Below, in pieces: positions 1 to 12,536 of a stretch of 64,000 nucleotides of DNA. The notes under the pieces were generated by a model that was not told the DNA's origin, ran no database searches, and worked only from the letters and a program-made list of their open reading frames with translations. Position 1 is the first letter of the stretch, and each line of letters begins with the position of its first letter. The DNA is from Spirometra erinaceieuropaei (taxonomy: Eukaryota > Platyhelminthes > Cestoda > Diphyllobothriidea > Diphyllobothriidae). The DNA lies in NCBI GenBank assembly GCA_902702965.1, contig CACRXP010000068.1:944433-1008432 (forward strand), written 5' to 3'. The position numbers were made by a program, and so were the translations under genes.

Positions 1-12
1 TGTGTTAATTCG

Positions 13-45
13 TGACATTTCATGAGTTAGCACAGGTACTGTATT
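13..45 (+). repeat. Right terminus of a ~950-bp foldback element, cut by the window edge
   Basis: The segment reads almost the same as the right end of the foldback copy at 35618-36568: catttcatgagttagcaca followed by a few bases and tactgta. The body of this copy must lie to the left of the window. Only the last ~30 bases are visible, so the call rests on one well-matched end. Confidence 0.6.
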
Positions 46-2610
46 TGTAAGAAATAATCAATATTTAGTCTGCATTTCTGCAGTTTCGGAAGGGCATTTT
101 GTTCGGTTCCCAAGGGCCAAATTTTCCTCTTTAAGTTGCAACTGCTCCAGTAAATAAAGACAATATCCTCTATTATGAATTTCATCAAAAATATTATCCC
201 ATTCCATTTGCAGCAGTGTACTATTTATTATTCGGTTCTATGGATAATGCTTCTTTAAGTTAGGATCACTTTTCATGTTATTACAGGTGCATCATTTAAC
301 GCATGTTCTAAATTTGCAAGAAAGGGAATGTTTTGTGTTGCCTCGTCTCCTGCGTTGTGATTAAGTTTGGGCAATGTAGTTGATAATGTGTCATCCAGCT
401 CGACGCAGGTCGAGCATGCTTGACATCCTAAAAAAACGAGTACACGATCTTTGCTTGCGTTTTTTGACTCCGCCTTAAGGATATACTTTTATTTTTTTTC
501 TTTGGTGTTGAGCATGCACGCTTTAACTGACCAGACATCATTTATACTGATAGATTTAAAACTAAATAAGACTTGATGCTCCGTCAACCAAGAGCAAACT
601 TCGGCCGCATGCATCCGAACTTGCTATGCGGACTTGCTGTCACAAAATCGCGACTTGTCTTGTAATAAAAAAGCACAACCAGCAGTTTATACTACTGAAT
701 CACAAGTTTGAAATCAAGTCGCAATCAGTACCCAGTTTTCCGAATTCCTCATCTAATGCATTCGGTTTACCTTCTGGAATATCTAGGGACAGACTGTTTG
801 GTTGATTCTTAACTCTCTACGAGTCGATAATACCACTAGACAATTTGGTATAAATAAATAAGTTGTCCGAAATGTTTCACACCGGTTATTATTGACGCGG
901 CTACAGATAATAGGTCTTAACGTGCTCACATGCAAAATTATTGGCAATCTGGTACTACGAATGTGATTTTCATATTTTTGCAGTAGATAATACAAAGCAG
1001 ATCTAATGAAAAATATAAGACTTTACATCGTACGCGGGGCAGATAGATTTTCGTTACGTTTGGACAAAAACAAAAATACCTTAATCTTATTTTAAGCCTG
1101 CGGGGTTATTAAATAAATTTAATTTTTAATGAAAAATCCTATCATGTTCCTCTAGACAGATTCATTACTTACTCGCTCTTTTTAATATTTCTGTCCTTGT
1201 CGCTTTTAATGCCTCTGAAATTAACTGCGAACTTGGGCTACACCAATTTATTCAAGGTTTATAGACTTAGACTGAGAATTTGATTTATGAGTATTTGGGC
1301 CAAAGTCCATCAGCTACAGCTGAGAATTGCGTAATATTCATTAACGGACGAAAAGCAACTAGTAGTATATTTGAGGGTAGGGTGATACCATACTCACAGC
1401 ACAGGTACTAGCAGAGATACCAACATTCTGCCGCTGCAGCTTCGAGGTGTTTGGCTCGTCCGTGGGTCCCCTAGCGTTCTCCGCCAGTTTTCTGGTAGAT
1501 ACTCTAATTAGGAGATGTTCGAGTCGAACCATTTGCAGCTGTACTATTCAGCGTCAGAATATCGGCGAAAAGCATGTGTATGGGCTTTTGGTTAGTACCT
1601 CTGTTGTTAACATGACATGACCTTGCTTTAATGTTTTTTTGCTGTTTAACTAATCTTCAGATCTACGAGTTGTATTTAGCTGAAGAACTGTATTACGTCG
1701 TTGATATCAAAATCGGTAACAAAATCAATCAGACAGGCCAAATTAACGCCATTATTCTTCAGTTGTGATTAATTTTAGTTCGCATTTAATGGTTGTTGCT
1801 TGAGTTTGCCGGAAATTCTACGGACAAAATACTTGTATGTAGGAGGGCATTGGAAGATTAATAGAGTCCTTTGCTGGTCTTTCAGACAGAGAGTATTTCA
1901 TAGGCGAAATCTGGGCAACTATCGGTATGCAAACTGAGTCGCATTTACAAGGATTTGGGTTAAAACAGTTCTAGGACGTGTCTTAAATAAAAACTCCCAA
2001 TATTTCTCTGCTTATAAAAGGCGCTATTAAAAATGTCCTCTGCGTCTTTAAAATGTCGTTGCTTCCTTTGAGACAGTTTGATTAAAAATGGAAAATTTGT
2101 TTTTCTTTAAAAACATACTATTTATAAAACACCATGTTAATGGACATGCAGTCCACTGAAGGATTTTTTAAGTTACATATTTTTAATGTGGCAGACCAAT
2201 CCTTTAAAGTATTAGATGAGACTTGTCACTTCTTTCGACAAAAATGCGCTGCAACTTAACTGCGGGATATGTTTGGTTCACTTAAATCATTTTCTATCTC
2301 TCCTAGTAATCACTAAGCGAAACAACTGGGAAAATAATAGAATGTGGCCTTTACAAGTTATCAAGATTCAATTTACTTAAAAATAAAAACCTTTTAATAG
2401 ACGTTTTGCCAGATTTTTCATTATTCCTTTTGACGCAACTTGAACGACTCGAAGCCATGGTGCAATTTAACACCAGCAAGATAAGGCTTTAACAAAGTCA
2501 ACGCTCTCGGCCCTCCTGCTTGTGAATTTAGATTACTATATTGGACTTTGTGATTTCGGTGAGTCCGGCGGGCAACTTAACCCACATGTGATTAGAATCA
2601 CGTCTCCTGG
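46..2610. other. AT-rich stretch with no supportable gene
   Basis: Every frame is interrupted by frequent stops. The longest open frame, about 70 codons on the minus strand at 783-995, has low-complexity composition and no recognisable motif. I see no convincing splice-bounded exon, RNA gene or copy of the repeat families found elsewhere. Confidence 0.5.
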
Positions 2611-2612
2611 TG

Positions 2613-2680
2613 GGGCGACGTAGCTCAGCTGGCTAAAGAGTTGGCTTCCGCTTTGCTTACGTGGGTTCGCGTTCCACAGA
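2613..2680 (+). repeat. tRNA-like segment, pseudo-tRNA or SINE head
   Basis: The segment has a D-arm/A-box-like stretch (tagctcagctggctaaa, 2621-2637) and, about 30 bases on, a T-arm/B-box-like stretch (gtgggttcgcgttccac) with a 5-bp stem (one G-T pair) around a 7-base loop. These are the two internal RNA polymerase III promoter boxes of a tRNA or tRNA-derived SINE. The anticodon stem does not pair well and no acceptor stem closes, so this is not a functional tRNA. I see no second copy or A-rich tail in the window, so I cannot choose between an old tRNA pseudogene and a SINE head. Confidence 0.5.
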
Positions 2681-2689
2681 GGCGCCGAG

Positions 2690-5600
2690 TTATTTTGCAT
2701 TTAGGTCAAAATAAAAACATGTTTTTCTTAAGTATGCAAGATATTGCTCAAAGGGACGACCGCTCTTCCACAAGGCATGCCTATAAAAGGTATCTGTGCG
2801 AAAGAAACTGTAGTAAATTAGACTGTCGAGGCACGTGCCTTGTACACCTCCTATATCCAACGCGCTTCAGTGGTGAGACAAATTCCATACGAAGGGGGTG
2901 ACGTAGACTCAATAATTGTTAAAATTCAATAGCCAGTCTATGCGTACGACACCCGCGGCCAAGCCGACATTGCATACGAGAAAGCCCGCATTTGCTGGAA
3001 TTAAAAACGCATCTGAATGACAATTTAGTAGACGTCACATCAAACGGGTGTAACTGCAGCCTGACCATCAGACCTCAAAAACATAGAGTTTCCACGACAT
3101 CAAGCAACATTTTTTGCTTGCCATGATATGTTCACCCCGGTAAGGTTTATTATATTTTCGACTGCTTTGATTTGGTATAGGGATAATTCCATATGACCGA
3201 CCTCATTCTCTTCTCTTTCCAGGGACGGCCGAAGTTTGGTTAGGCTAATAAGCTAACAAAACAAATTAGCTTACCGAAATGGGTCACAATTAACTAGATT
3301 CCTTTTCCATAATTCATCAGGCCTCACCGAATGACATGCCTTTCACTTGCAATGTTTGATCACACCTTCTTTGGTAGCTTGTATTGCATGTGCATTCATT
3401 ATCTATTGCATGATGTGCTAATGTAAGTTATCATATATACATGCATTACCAAGTAAATATTGTGAAAGTCAAAGTGCGTTATTGTTTTTAGGTGGACAAT
3501 GTATTGTGAAGGGCTCTAGACAGCGGTCTAGATAACGATTTAAACGAATGTGGGTGTGACCAGACGGGTTTGCGATATTGAAATGCTCCAGGCAGATAGG
3601 TTTAGAATGCCGATTCGCCGGTCAACTTTTTAATGAGCGCTAAGAAGTATATGTGATGCATGATTACAGTCGTAGTAAGGACGGGTTGGATCTGCGTTTA
3701 CACTCTGGATGGTGATTATGATAACCATGACAGTAACTAAATTATAGTCAGTTTGATAGTCTGGTTCATTTATAAGAGGCACTTTGGTTTAAGACGGTTT
3801 ATATCAATTAACGGAAAATAAGTTTTGTCTCGAAATAAAGTAAGGCGCAGAACCCATTACAGAATGTTTGGCATAAAATATAGTAAGTGGGATAACTCAC
3901 AAATCTCGACGGCTGAAAAGTGAACGATCGGTTCACAAAATGCGGGTGCATTTTAGTTTCAGCTTATGGAGATCAATTAAAACTACTTTTCTTATACACA
4001 CTCTGTTTATAATTAATAAAATTGACGATGATGTTTATTACTGAGGGGAAAATTATGCGTTTTCTTACATTTGTGCATTACTCTGTGCAAAAATCTTCCT
4101 TGGGTACATTTGGGCATCAGTTTATGTTTCTTTTCCAAGTGACACTGTTTCAAGCGGGCGACACTTCTTCAAATAGCTTTTGCGTGCACGAACACTAATA
4201 TATTATTTCGATTAGATGAGGTAGCAAAGAGTAAAAGTGGCATATTTTTTAAAAAACGTTAAAAATTTAAATTTGTTTAAAAAATTTGTTCTTAAAATCA
4301 ATGTAGTTTTATGTCCCAAAAATAGGGAATAGTCCAAAGTCAAACCTTTGGTTAAGGTCAATTTTCATTTCTAGACGTGTGAAAACACTCAATCAGTAAT
4401 CGCAAAATGCGGGGGAGACTTGGCCGTCTTAAGTATTATACATTTTATATGGTATTATTTATTATTATTATAATGGTATTATTTATGTTGTCCTATTCGT
4501 GTCACTTAAAAAGCCATATGACATCAAAGAATCAGTTAAGTTACTATTTTGGTATTCACATAGTCACTATATGCTGCAGTCAAAATCAGAGGACGACACA
4601 GTAAAATGGGGAAAAATGACTGAAATAACGTCAGCGTAAAGTAAGCGAAAAATTAGACATTCTCGCTAGGTCATAAAATAAAAGGCGCCAGCATCCATAG
4701 GAAGAATGCACTTGAAATAAACATTTCATTTTTTTCCTCTTTTAGATAGAGATGAAGCATCTAAGCGCGTCTTAGTGAACTATGCGAAGAAGGCGCTGTT
4801 AAGTGGATTAGTCTTTGTTGCACGTTTTTTAATTGATCAAAACACCCTCATCTCAGGCATCCATTATTGACTATCATTTCCTGCTGCGATCATCTTTCTT
4901 ATTCTGACGATTCTGCACCGATAACTGAAATTATAAAATGAGCACTTCATGATCCGCAACCTTCTTAAATAGTTTTTTAAAAGTGTCCACAATTGAATAT
5001 TCTGTCCTTAAATCCGGCCATGCTGCAAACGCGATGGAACAACACGGAGCCAGCTCATAGCACAGCAATCATCGTCGGACGTGTGCAGTCATAACAAATG
5101 TCACATATCCGACGTAGTGGCACTCCTACAGGTTGGTGACGTGCCAGCCAGCTTCGCCCATTTCTGTCTGCGATCCCGTTGACGTTGTCCCGACACCGTG
5201 CTCAGGAAAATGAGGAGGAACAGGTGTGTTATTTGCGTCGCAAGTCCATTATTACTATTAAGCAATTTATGCCCAAGTCACTGTCCCTAATCCCGCCATA
5301 CTGTGTGGCACAAGGCAGACATGGTCAGAAACAAAGATCAAACTGTCATATGTCGAATACGTTGAGAAACAAATCTGTATGGTCTGTCGTTTCAGACAAT
5401 TGCTTGCAAACACTGCAAATCACAAAAGCGCTGTGCTAATATTTCAAGAACTCCGCAAACTTTGCCGTAATTCAAAGTCACGAGATAACAGCGCAGTTGC
5501 TTTACAGAATAATAATTGCAATGCTATGCAAATCATGCTCTGATTACAATCAAAACTGTTATTTTTACTAATCACCAACCGACCTCAACTTGCGAAAATA

Positions 5601-7790
5601 TGATAACGTTTATTTCTGTAATGTCCGCCACACAGAAGTTAGCTCTGTTGTCGTCATCCTAGCTAAGTGCCTTTCGTGTATTGCAACAACAAAAAATAAT
5701 ATTGAGGTCTCACAGCCCTCCCCTTAAAACCGAATGGTTGTCATCATTCATGCTTAGAATTCTCCTGGAGAATATTTATCCCAGGTATAAATTTAAAGGG
5801 TTTTTAAATGTTAATTTTAGCAGATTTTCGTACGCATATTGGTGCATTAGCATGCCTTACATACTTCGGAAGCCGAAATTATTCTTTTCATACAAGTATG
5901 GGCGCTGTTGGGTTTTTTCTGATTTTCAAAAACGCGTTGTATGTAGTCAATTTACAATTGTTTTCAGTTGATATTTGTGGCGTCGTTTTCATGACTCGAG
6001 CGTTGATTGGCGCATTTAGGTTGCTCTCCAATTAGTAGGGGCTCTTGTTTTATCAGCCCGCATTTCATGATTTGTGTCAACTATTGCACTTACCAGTCCT
6101 CCGATGTAAGAATTCGGAGTCGGTTTTTCAGGTAGCGCAGTAAGGCGACTGATAACATGGACAGTTGATCATGACGAAACATCCATCTAGTCAGCTTGAT
6201 AATTTTGGTTAAAAACCGAACGGTAGGATACGATAGCCATGACCATCGTCTGTTGGCAACTCTCATTGATTTTTGCTTTACTTAGTGAACAGTCGGTTGC
6301 GAATAACTTGAAACGTTCATAAACACAGCAATGGGCATGATGCACATCATTACCCTAATGGCCAGAGCGATAGCGATCGGTGTGTATCTCATCGGGATTA
6401 AGATTACATTGCCTTCCTAACTGCAGCTGGACTATGACCAACCGATGACAGTCAACAAACTGCAAGCGGCCATCCAGTTTCCCTTTCCTGTTAGAATTTC
6501 GCAGATAGACAGCGGGGTCTTTTAACGCAAATCGTGGCACGCTATGACCTAGTCATAGCTTGAAGTACAAATGTAAACAGGAAACATCAATTCCACTTAC
6601 AGGCGTGTCTCTATATATTAACTCATTCAGGACAGTAGCTACATAGTCTCTTTTGCTGTTCACTATATTGATTTTGACGGAAGCAATTTTTTGATAGTAT
6701 GACAGGTGAACACTTGCTTCTACTGATTATCTTTGCGGGTTAGTTACTTCAACACGAAAGCAGGCTAGGTTTTTACATAAAATATTATTGTTTTCTCCGT
6801 TTCGACGGAGGCGTCTGCGGAACTTCCCTAACGGAAAGAAGGAAAGCAAACGGTTATCAAAAGCATCCGAAACAAATTTTTACCCATAAAAAGAAGCAGC
6901 CAAATGACACCATGTTATCGCCTAGTTAATAAAAGGTGGAAAACGAGATAGTTAGTCACTTTCGAAAGATTTTCCGGCGGCGAATTTTTATACAACATAG
7001 CTGGCATTAACATTTATTCTACGTGTTTGAAAACCAGTGGGCAGGTACATGCAGAAGCTTAAAGATCCATACTGCTAATATGTATGTACTTTTTATTGTT
7101 CCTCGACCGTCCGATGCGACCGCAAGATGTCATTCGTATCGCTGGGATCTTGGGATTTTCCATTTGTGTTCCAAATCAAACTGTCTTATTCGGGAGCCGG
7201 CTCCCAGAAACAGACTCGGATGCCCATTGAGGCCCCCACTTTAGACGTTTTGGTTTAAAATTAACTGTGTCATTTTGTGTGCCGGCTTATGCAGTTCTTG
7301 CGTGTCTTCAAGCCAGAAAGCTGACAGTAATGCTGGAGACGGAAATGACAATTTTCTTCTCCTTTTATTTGGCATATTTAGATTGCTGTAGAAATACATA
7401 ATATTGTTTAAACAAGTTATGGAAGTCCCTGCCAAAAGTTACATCGATATTAAAGATTCCAACGATGCCGTATATTCTCTCTATGACTTCTTTTGCACGG
7501 AGGAAAAGCTAGCTCACGGTTCCCCAGAAGTGAGTTTTAACAAGCTCTCACGTAATATCCCTACAAACGGGATAGTTTGGTAATCGCGCCATCATCTATT
7601 GGCATATTTATAGCCCAACCAGCGGAGCGCTAATACCATACATCAGTTAAATGGACCACTGAACCGTTTACGGAAACATCTACCAAGGTTTTAGGGACTT
7701 TCAAGTGTCAAAACCCTGCTTAAATTCAAAGGCTAATATGTTGAACATAGGCCCGCTGTCGACAAATTTCTTTCAAGCCTGTTGTTTGTA
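2690..7790. other. Long stretch without recognisable genes
   Basis: Open frames of up to 96 codons occur (2641-2901, 5179-5439, 5681-5971 on plus; 6355-6540 on minus), but none has a recognisable motif, convincing splice flanks or codon bias. A short imperfect tandem repeat with unit atggtattatttat lies near 4448-4490. A perfect 14-base palindrome, gggagccggctccc, lies at 7192-7205. Nothing else stands out. Confidence 0.45.
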
Positions 7791-7984
7791 TTAATAATTA
7801 AATAATAGGTAAAAAGATGCGGGAGAGTAAGTTGCTGAGCTGCAATTCGGAGTTGGGTGAGGAAGGTGAAGCCCAAAATCACAATCGACTTGGCGTCTCT
7901 GGGCCATGGTCATCGAAGGGCCTGTATGGAATTTTTCTGTGCGCACAGGACCGGTAAAGGTAACCTTCTTGCAGCCACCACTTC

Positions 7985-8620
7985 CGTAGTTAGTCTGACG
8001 GCATTTTGTAAATCACTTGAAAGAACTCATTGATGTTTTCACACCGGTCTTTGTCTACCATGTGTACGAAGATAGCGCCGTTAATATTCCTTATGTTATT
8101 CCTTCCATACATTGTGAAATATATTCTTTTATTTTTTGGGCAAACGACGACTCGTGCGACCAATATACTGCGCTCTAAGGTAGCAGGTAAAGATGCTACT
8201 GCACATAGACGTGATCTACGCGGGTAGTCTGTCCTTAACCTTTCGTAAAGACGGGCTAGTGGAGAACAGTAAATGAGGCTAGCCATTATAAAGAGCGTTA
8301 TACAGCTTGAGTTAATCGTCTTCTCAGACGTTCGCCCTGAGAGTACTCTTTATACACAATAATTGAGAAAAACCATATTCTCTTGCGTCAGCAGCGAGGA
8401 CTTTGGTGGTTTTTTGACGGTTTTTTGACAATAAATCGGACAGGGCATCCTTGATGGAACAGACGTTTTTCGAAATTCTTAAAATCTTCCATTGCGCTAT
8501 TAGCCGAGCAGTTTTTTCCCATTGCTTGCGTCAAACAGCGGGCTAAGTAACGTTTCACATTTAGTAATACAAAACTCCTGAAATGGGTGTAATGGTCAGA
8601 CTAAGTGGAATACTCTCGTC
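7985..8620 (-). pseudogene. PLE RT thumb/linker and GIY-YIG endonuclease fragment
   Basis: Reading down the minus strand, VKRYLARCLTQAMGKN (RT thumb/linker) is followed by QGCPVRFIVKK, by RLRRRLTQAV and by VKDRLPA. The endonuclease signature QYIGRTSRRL lies near 8150-8180, in a different frame from the later HMVDKDRCENINEFFQVIYK, so at least one frameshift and several stops separate the parts. In intact PLEs this nuclease nicks target DNA for primed reverse transcription. The C-terminal pattern matches the plus-strand PLE at 14.7-14.8 kb (YMVDTHHCADTGQAFRVIYK). Confidence 0.75.
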
Positions 8621-8639
8621 AAGTTTTTAGCTCAGAAGG

Positions 8640-8750
8640 AGACCCAGCGAGCCGTGCCCTTATTTTTTCACTGCAACGTTAATTTGGGGTGCACCTGATT
8701 TATATAATTTGGTAGAACTAAGACGTCCATTTAGCGCCCCTTGTATATAA
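8640..8750 (-). repeat. Second copy of a PLE RT segment flanking the foldback element
   Basis: This stretch matches 9545-9640 by eye. Both carry cacctgatttatat and tagaact in the same order and both translate on minus to an INQVxPKL segment. The PLE region just after motif C is therefore present on both sides of the foldback element at 8756-9536. Identity looks like roughly three quarters over about 70 bases. It may reflect two PLE copies joined by rearrangement rather than a simple target duplication. Confidence 0.6.
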
Positions 8751-8755
8751 GACTC

Positions 8756-9536
8756 TGCTTACTCATGAAATGGTAACCGGCATTCTGAAATGCGTTTTTG
8801 TTTCGAAAAGATTACCTAAGGAGGGTTTTAACATTAGTGATCGGACAGCATAACTCCATAATAATTTAGCTTTCTTGAAATGCCGGCATCCGAATGAAAT
8901 TCTTTTTGCCCGCACGCCTAAACCACACTCTGCAAAAGGTGACCACTTAAATAGCATACATTGTTCTTATCAGTATTCAATGCCTCTTAAAATGCGATAA
9001 TATTTCTTGGAAAACATGCATAGAAATAGGTATTTTTGCTCATTCCGTAGAAAAGTCAATTTGTCGTCCATTTTTATACTCAAAAAGTATATAATTTGGT
9101 TTCGAATAATTTTTAATTGCGAGATTTTTTAAGCTCGTTAGATATAAGTTCATAATGCACCGTGTTTCCGCATTCAGTTATGTTGCTTGTAACATTCACA
9201 GTCCAGTCCATTGCTAAATTTTATTTACTTCACATCGTCTCCTTTTAAAACGTACAGAAATTTATGGTTTTCTGTACACACAAATATACAACGTGTAGTT
9301 TGGAAACCCTGAATACAAGTATAACGGCAGGTCGGGCTCCAAATTGTTTGGGAATTAGAACAGTTTTTAAAACCCAAATCATACCCTTCATTCATATATA
9401 AACTTGGAAGAAAACGTAATTTTCTTCCAAATGAGCAGAAAGATAAATTATTTTTATGCATTTCTTCAAGAGATATAGTTGAATATTTAGGGACATCGAA
9501 TACCAAGAACAAAAGTGTGAACTATTTAAGTTGTAA
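8756..9536 (+). mobile_element. Foldback element copy 1, right end missing
   Basis: The left arm starts at ctcatgaaatgg and continues through ctgaaatgcgtttttg, the pattern shared by all long copies. The block tggaaaacatgcat lies at about 9008-9021 and its inverted partner near 9455. The centre (9150-9330) has the same orientation as the copies at 32.0 and 57.1 kb (tgttgcttgtaa ... ccctgaatacaag). The right arm stops near 9536 at ctatttaagttgtaactttt, about 200 bases before the expected terminus, so this copy is truncated. It lies within a decayed PLE and has no coding capacity. Confidence 0.75.
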
Positions 9537-9539
9537 CTT

Positions 9540-10060
9540 TTCGTAGATGGGACGGGGCTGTTTTTCTTCCACTGTAATTTCAATTTGGGAGGCACCTGAT
9601 TTATATTATTTATTAGAACTGATTTATCATGTTGTTTCAGTAAAATCGTGAATTTATCCTCCATATAGAGCCCATAATATCTCAGACGGTTGCTCTGATG
9701 GCATGGCTGAAAAACATTTAGCTTTCCCATGAATATATTTGTCCATATCTACTGCGGCCATCTGCCTATATAGACTGTTGTGGACTAGGACCTGCACGTT
9801 CAAGGTATATCTAGCAAATTTCTGAAGAAATTCGCCGCCAATCCTATACCCTGTTCATTGAAGTCAATGAATTCAGAGAAGTACCTGACAGTCTCTTTGA
9901 CTAACACACTCACGAAAAGAGACAAAGCATCTATCAAAAACATTACCAGTCCATTTTGGCCGAAGTCTATGTTGCTGTTTATAAATTTAAAGGCATTGTG
10001 ATGCGTATGTGACGCTAGTTGATGCTTCATACGCTTAAGTTTCTTCCCTAGCCATTTCAC
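9540..10060 (-). pseudogene. PLE reverse transcriptase fragment
   Basis: The frame at 9800-10060 (86 codons) carries the RT segment leading into motif A: DFGQNGLVMFLIDALSLF, then VKETVRYFSEFI and GIGLAANFFRNLLDI. The PLE consensus has an Asp-Val-Xaa-Ser-Leu-Phe core here; this copy keeps an Asp and Ser-Leu-Phe. Downstream, NSLYRQ can be read, but the GVAMGSPLG motif B is lost. At 9545-9730 the motif C region survives as LRYYGLYMEDKF, where a functional copy has Tyr-Xaa-Asp-Asp. It is followed by INQVPPKLKLQ. Motif loss and frameshifts mean no activity. Confidence 0.75.
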
Positions 10061-10484
10061 TGTCGCATGGTAAAACGAGTTCCCATAACGAAAAATGGAC
10101 GAACCGGTGTGACATCCTGATGGATCTTCGGAAAACCGTATAACGAAGGTATACGCGTGCTAACGGATCGGGGACGCTTAGTGTCGTGGTTGCCTAGTAA
10201 ATCATCCACCTGGAATCTTTTTTTAAGCAGTCAGTCACTTGGGCTGAAAGTTCATCTCTATGGTCCTTCTTCTTTGTACTCTTTCCAGATTTAATTGATT
10301 CGTCAGAATTGATAATATTTTCTAATGTTGCCTGCGCTGATATTCAGAACGAAGTCAGCTCCTATGCCTGAACTTATTATCAGAATAACTTCGCTCGATC
10401 GGAGTTCCGTTAATTTCTCCATGTGTGACTTTGTCAATAAGGCTCATTATTTCTGGCCACTACTAAGGACGTGTGTTGTTGAAC

Positions 10485-12285
10485 TTCCTCTCACAAAACT
10501 GGCTGAGGGTGGTCTGTTTGATTCCGGATGTTTACAAGCTGTGTTACTGCCGGGGATAGCAAAAATTTCGACCAGGTAATTGGGCTTCAGTCGGCGTATT
10601 GTCGAAAGATATCGACTAGTAATCACGTAAATGCCGACTTGCGTCGTCAAGAATCTTTCACGGTGATCTGTCTTAGTGAACACTCCGAGAGGAGGTGGCC
10701 ATTTTACTTCTACACGTTTTCCGCAATGAACTACATGTATTTCTTAAATTCCTGTCTCTCCATATCACTCAGGTGACAACTTTCGAACCTAGTTATTTCA
10801 CCATTTACCTAAATCCGAGTTACAAAATAATCCTCAGCTTGTCTGCATTTTATATTTATTATTTCAATAACAACATATTCGCATACGAACCTGAAGAGCA
10901 TTCTTCTAGGGAATACGCATGCTAACCTAATTTGCTTTTACATTTTTCAATGGAAATCCTTGCAACTTTAATACTCGCACAAAAGTACCTCTCATTTGCC
11001 CACGTGTAACTCAAAACAGTGTCCCTAGTATGCACAGAAGTGTCCAAGTTAACTCGGAATGCATGGCATCAAACAAATGAATTTTGTTTCACACATCTGG
11101 CGTGCCAATTGTTTGGATAACACCGTTACAGTGATAAATACAAGTTAAGTTCTCAGAAATTACTGCGTTGCCAGAAAGTTTCTTTTGTAGTAGTAATCCG
11201 GTGGTAAGTCCTGACAAGTAATCCACGAAGATTAATAAAGATTAATTGGGGATGCCGTTGTCTGTACACGTTTTAAGCGAAACCCGGGGAGTAGTAACCC
11301 TTTCCTTCAGAATATCTCAAGTCTTCAAGAATGAGTTCATAACGAACTACTAAAATATGCGCAAAATATACAGATTACGGGTTATTTTGTCAGTCGACGT
11401 ACTTTAACATTTAGTATTTTACGCATAGGTCTAGTTGTGCAAAATAAAATATTGTTGTTAATAAGACCACAACACTAGAGAGTACTTTAAAAAGGATCAT
11501 CTACCGCTTGTTGAAAAGGCTGCTCCCGATCAGATTTTTCATTTACCAAAGTAACAAGCCTTATGGACGAAGTGTTTTAAACATTTTGGTCAGTTAAATT
11601 TTGAGGTGGTTTTGCAACGCGGATTTAAAAATCCCATGCTAAAAAACTGCTGGCGGTTGAGTCGCGCCACGGCACGGAAAAGTCCATGTGACCTGCCATT
11701 AACTGTGGGAAGGTCGAATTCCACTTTCAATAAAACCGCAATTTTCAATGTTCTCTTAGATAACAAAGTAGTTTGGTCAAACTTTGTGGTAGCCAACTAA
11801 GCTCTTTACTGAAACACGCAGTGTAAGGTTGACAAACCGTAATGGAAGAGAGAAATTAGGGTTTTAACACTACGATTTTGTCGATGAATATTCGAATCGA
11901 CCGTCTACCACCGTAAGTTCAGCAACGACTCCGAACTAGGACAAGGTCTGTTGTGAATATGAAACAAGTCCAGACTTTTTGCGCGTCTTTTGAGGCAACC
12001 AAGTCTCGCAAGATATCAACTGTTTTCTGACATTCCTCATACTCGGGGCTGGCACAAACAGGTGTAAACTTGAGGTTAAGGTGCGCTGTTAAGGAAAAAC
12101 CTATTAATTTGCTTACATTTAATGTGCTGTCTCATAAAATGTTGCATGAAATTCCACGAGTATAATTATCGTACTGCAAAACCATAACATACATCAATCA
12201 CATCAGGACTCCAGTATTCGAATAGGCTTTTAGCAGTACCTGAGAGACCTTCATTCCAAAAGAAAGAACTGCTTAATTAGAAGGT
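10485..12285. other. Stretch with no supportable gene
   Basis: Short overlapping open frames on both strands (for example 10325-10579 plus, 10447-10683 minus, 11590-11800 both) have no recognisable motif. The first few hundred bases may be further degraded N-terminal PLE sequence on minus, but I could not align it with confidence. Nothing else is visible. Confidence 0.4.
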
Positions 12286-12289
12286 TTTT

Positions 12290-12515
12290 TATTAATTTTA
12301 GATGCGCTAATATATGCAATTATAGTTTATGGCAAACATGCACAGACATATTATTACTTCCACTCATGTCATAGCCGATTACGTTTTTTCAGGGGTTATC
12401 CTTCAAAAGCCAAATTTTCTACGGGTCTTTAAAAATGATTTAAGTTTTTAAATGTTGTTTTGTCTCACCTGTCGATATATTCGTATACAGGGTTTCCAAA
12501 CGTTGTTCTGTATAT
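12290..12515 (+). repeat. Foldback element fragment, left-arm interior and part of the centre
   Basis: The fragment contains tatggcaaacatgcacagac, matching the arm block tggaaaacatgcat of the long copies. It ends with gggtttccaaacgttgt, resembling the centre of copy 1 (tagtttggaaaccctgaat) read on the opposite strand. Both termini are absent. It abuts the N-terminal end of the PLE at 12.54 kb. Confidence 0.45.
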
Positions 12516-12536
12516 GCCCCATCAGGTTAATCCAGC

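Larger units (their letters stand above)
7795..10480 (-). mobile_element. Decayed Penelope-like retroelement, lineage I, split by a foldback element
   Basis: Read on the minus strand from high to low coordinates, pieces of one PLE protein appear in the expected order. They are an upstream fragment (LRSSEVILI), the pre-RT motif (LYGFPKIHQDVTPVRP, ~10110-10165), RT core pieces (9540-10060), the thumb and linker, and the GIY-YIG endonuclease (7985-8290). The pieces are broken by stops and frameshifts, so the element is dead. The 3' tail to ~7795 resembles the 3' tail of the plus-strand PLE near 15.0 kb, which places both in one lineage. A truncated foldback element (8756-9536) separates the two halves. 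Confidence 0.8.
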
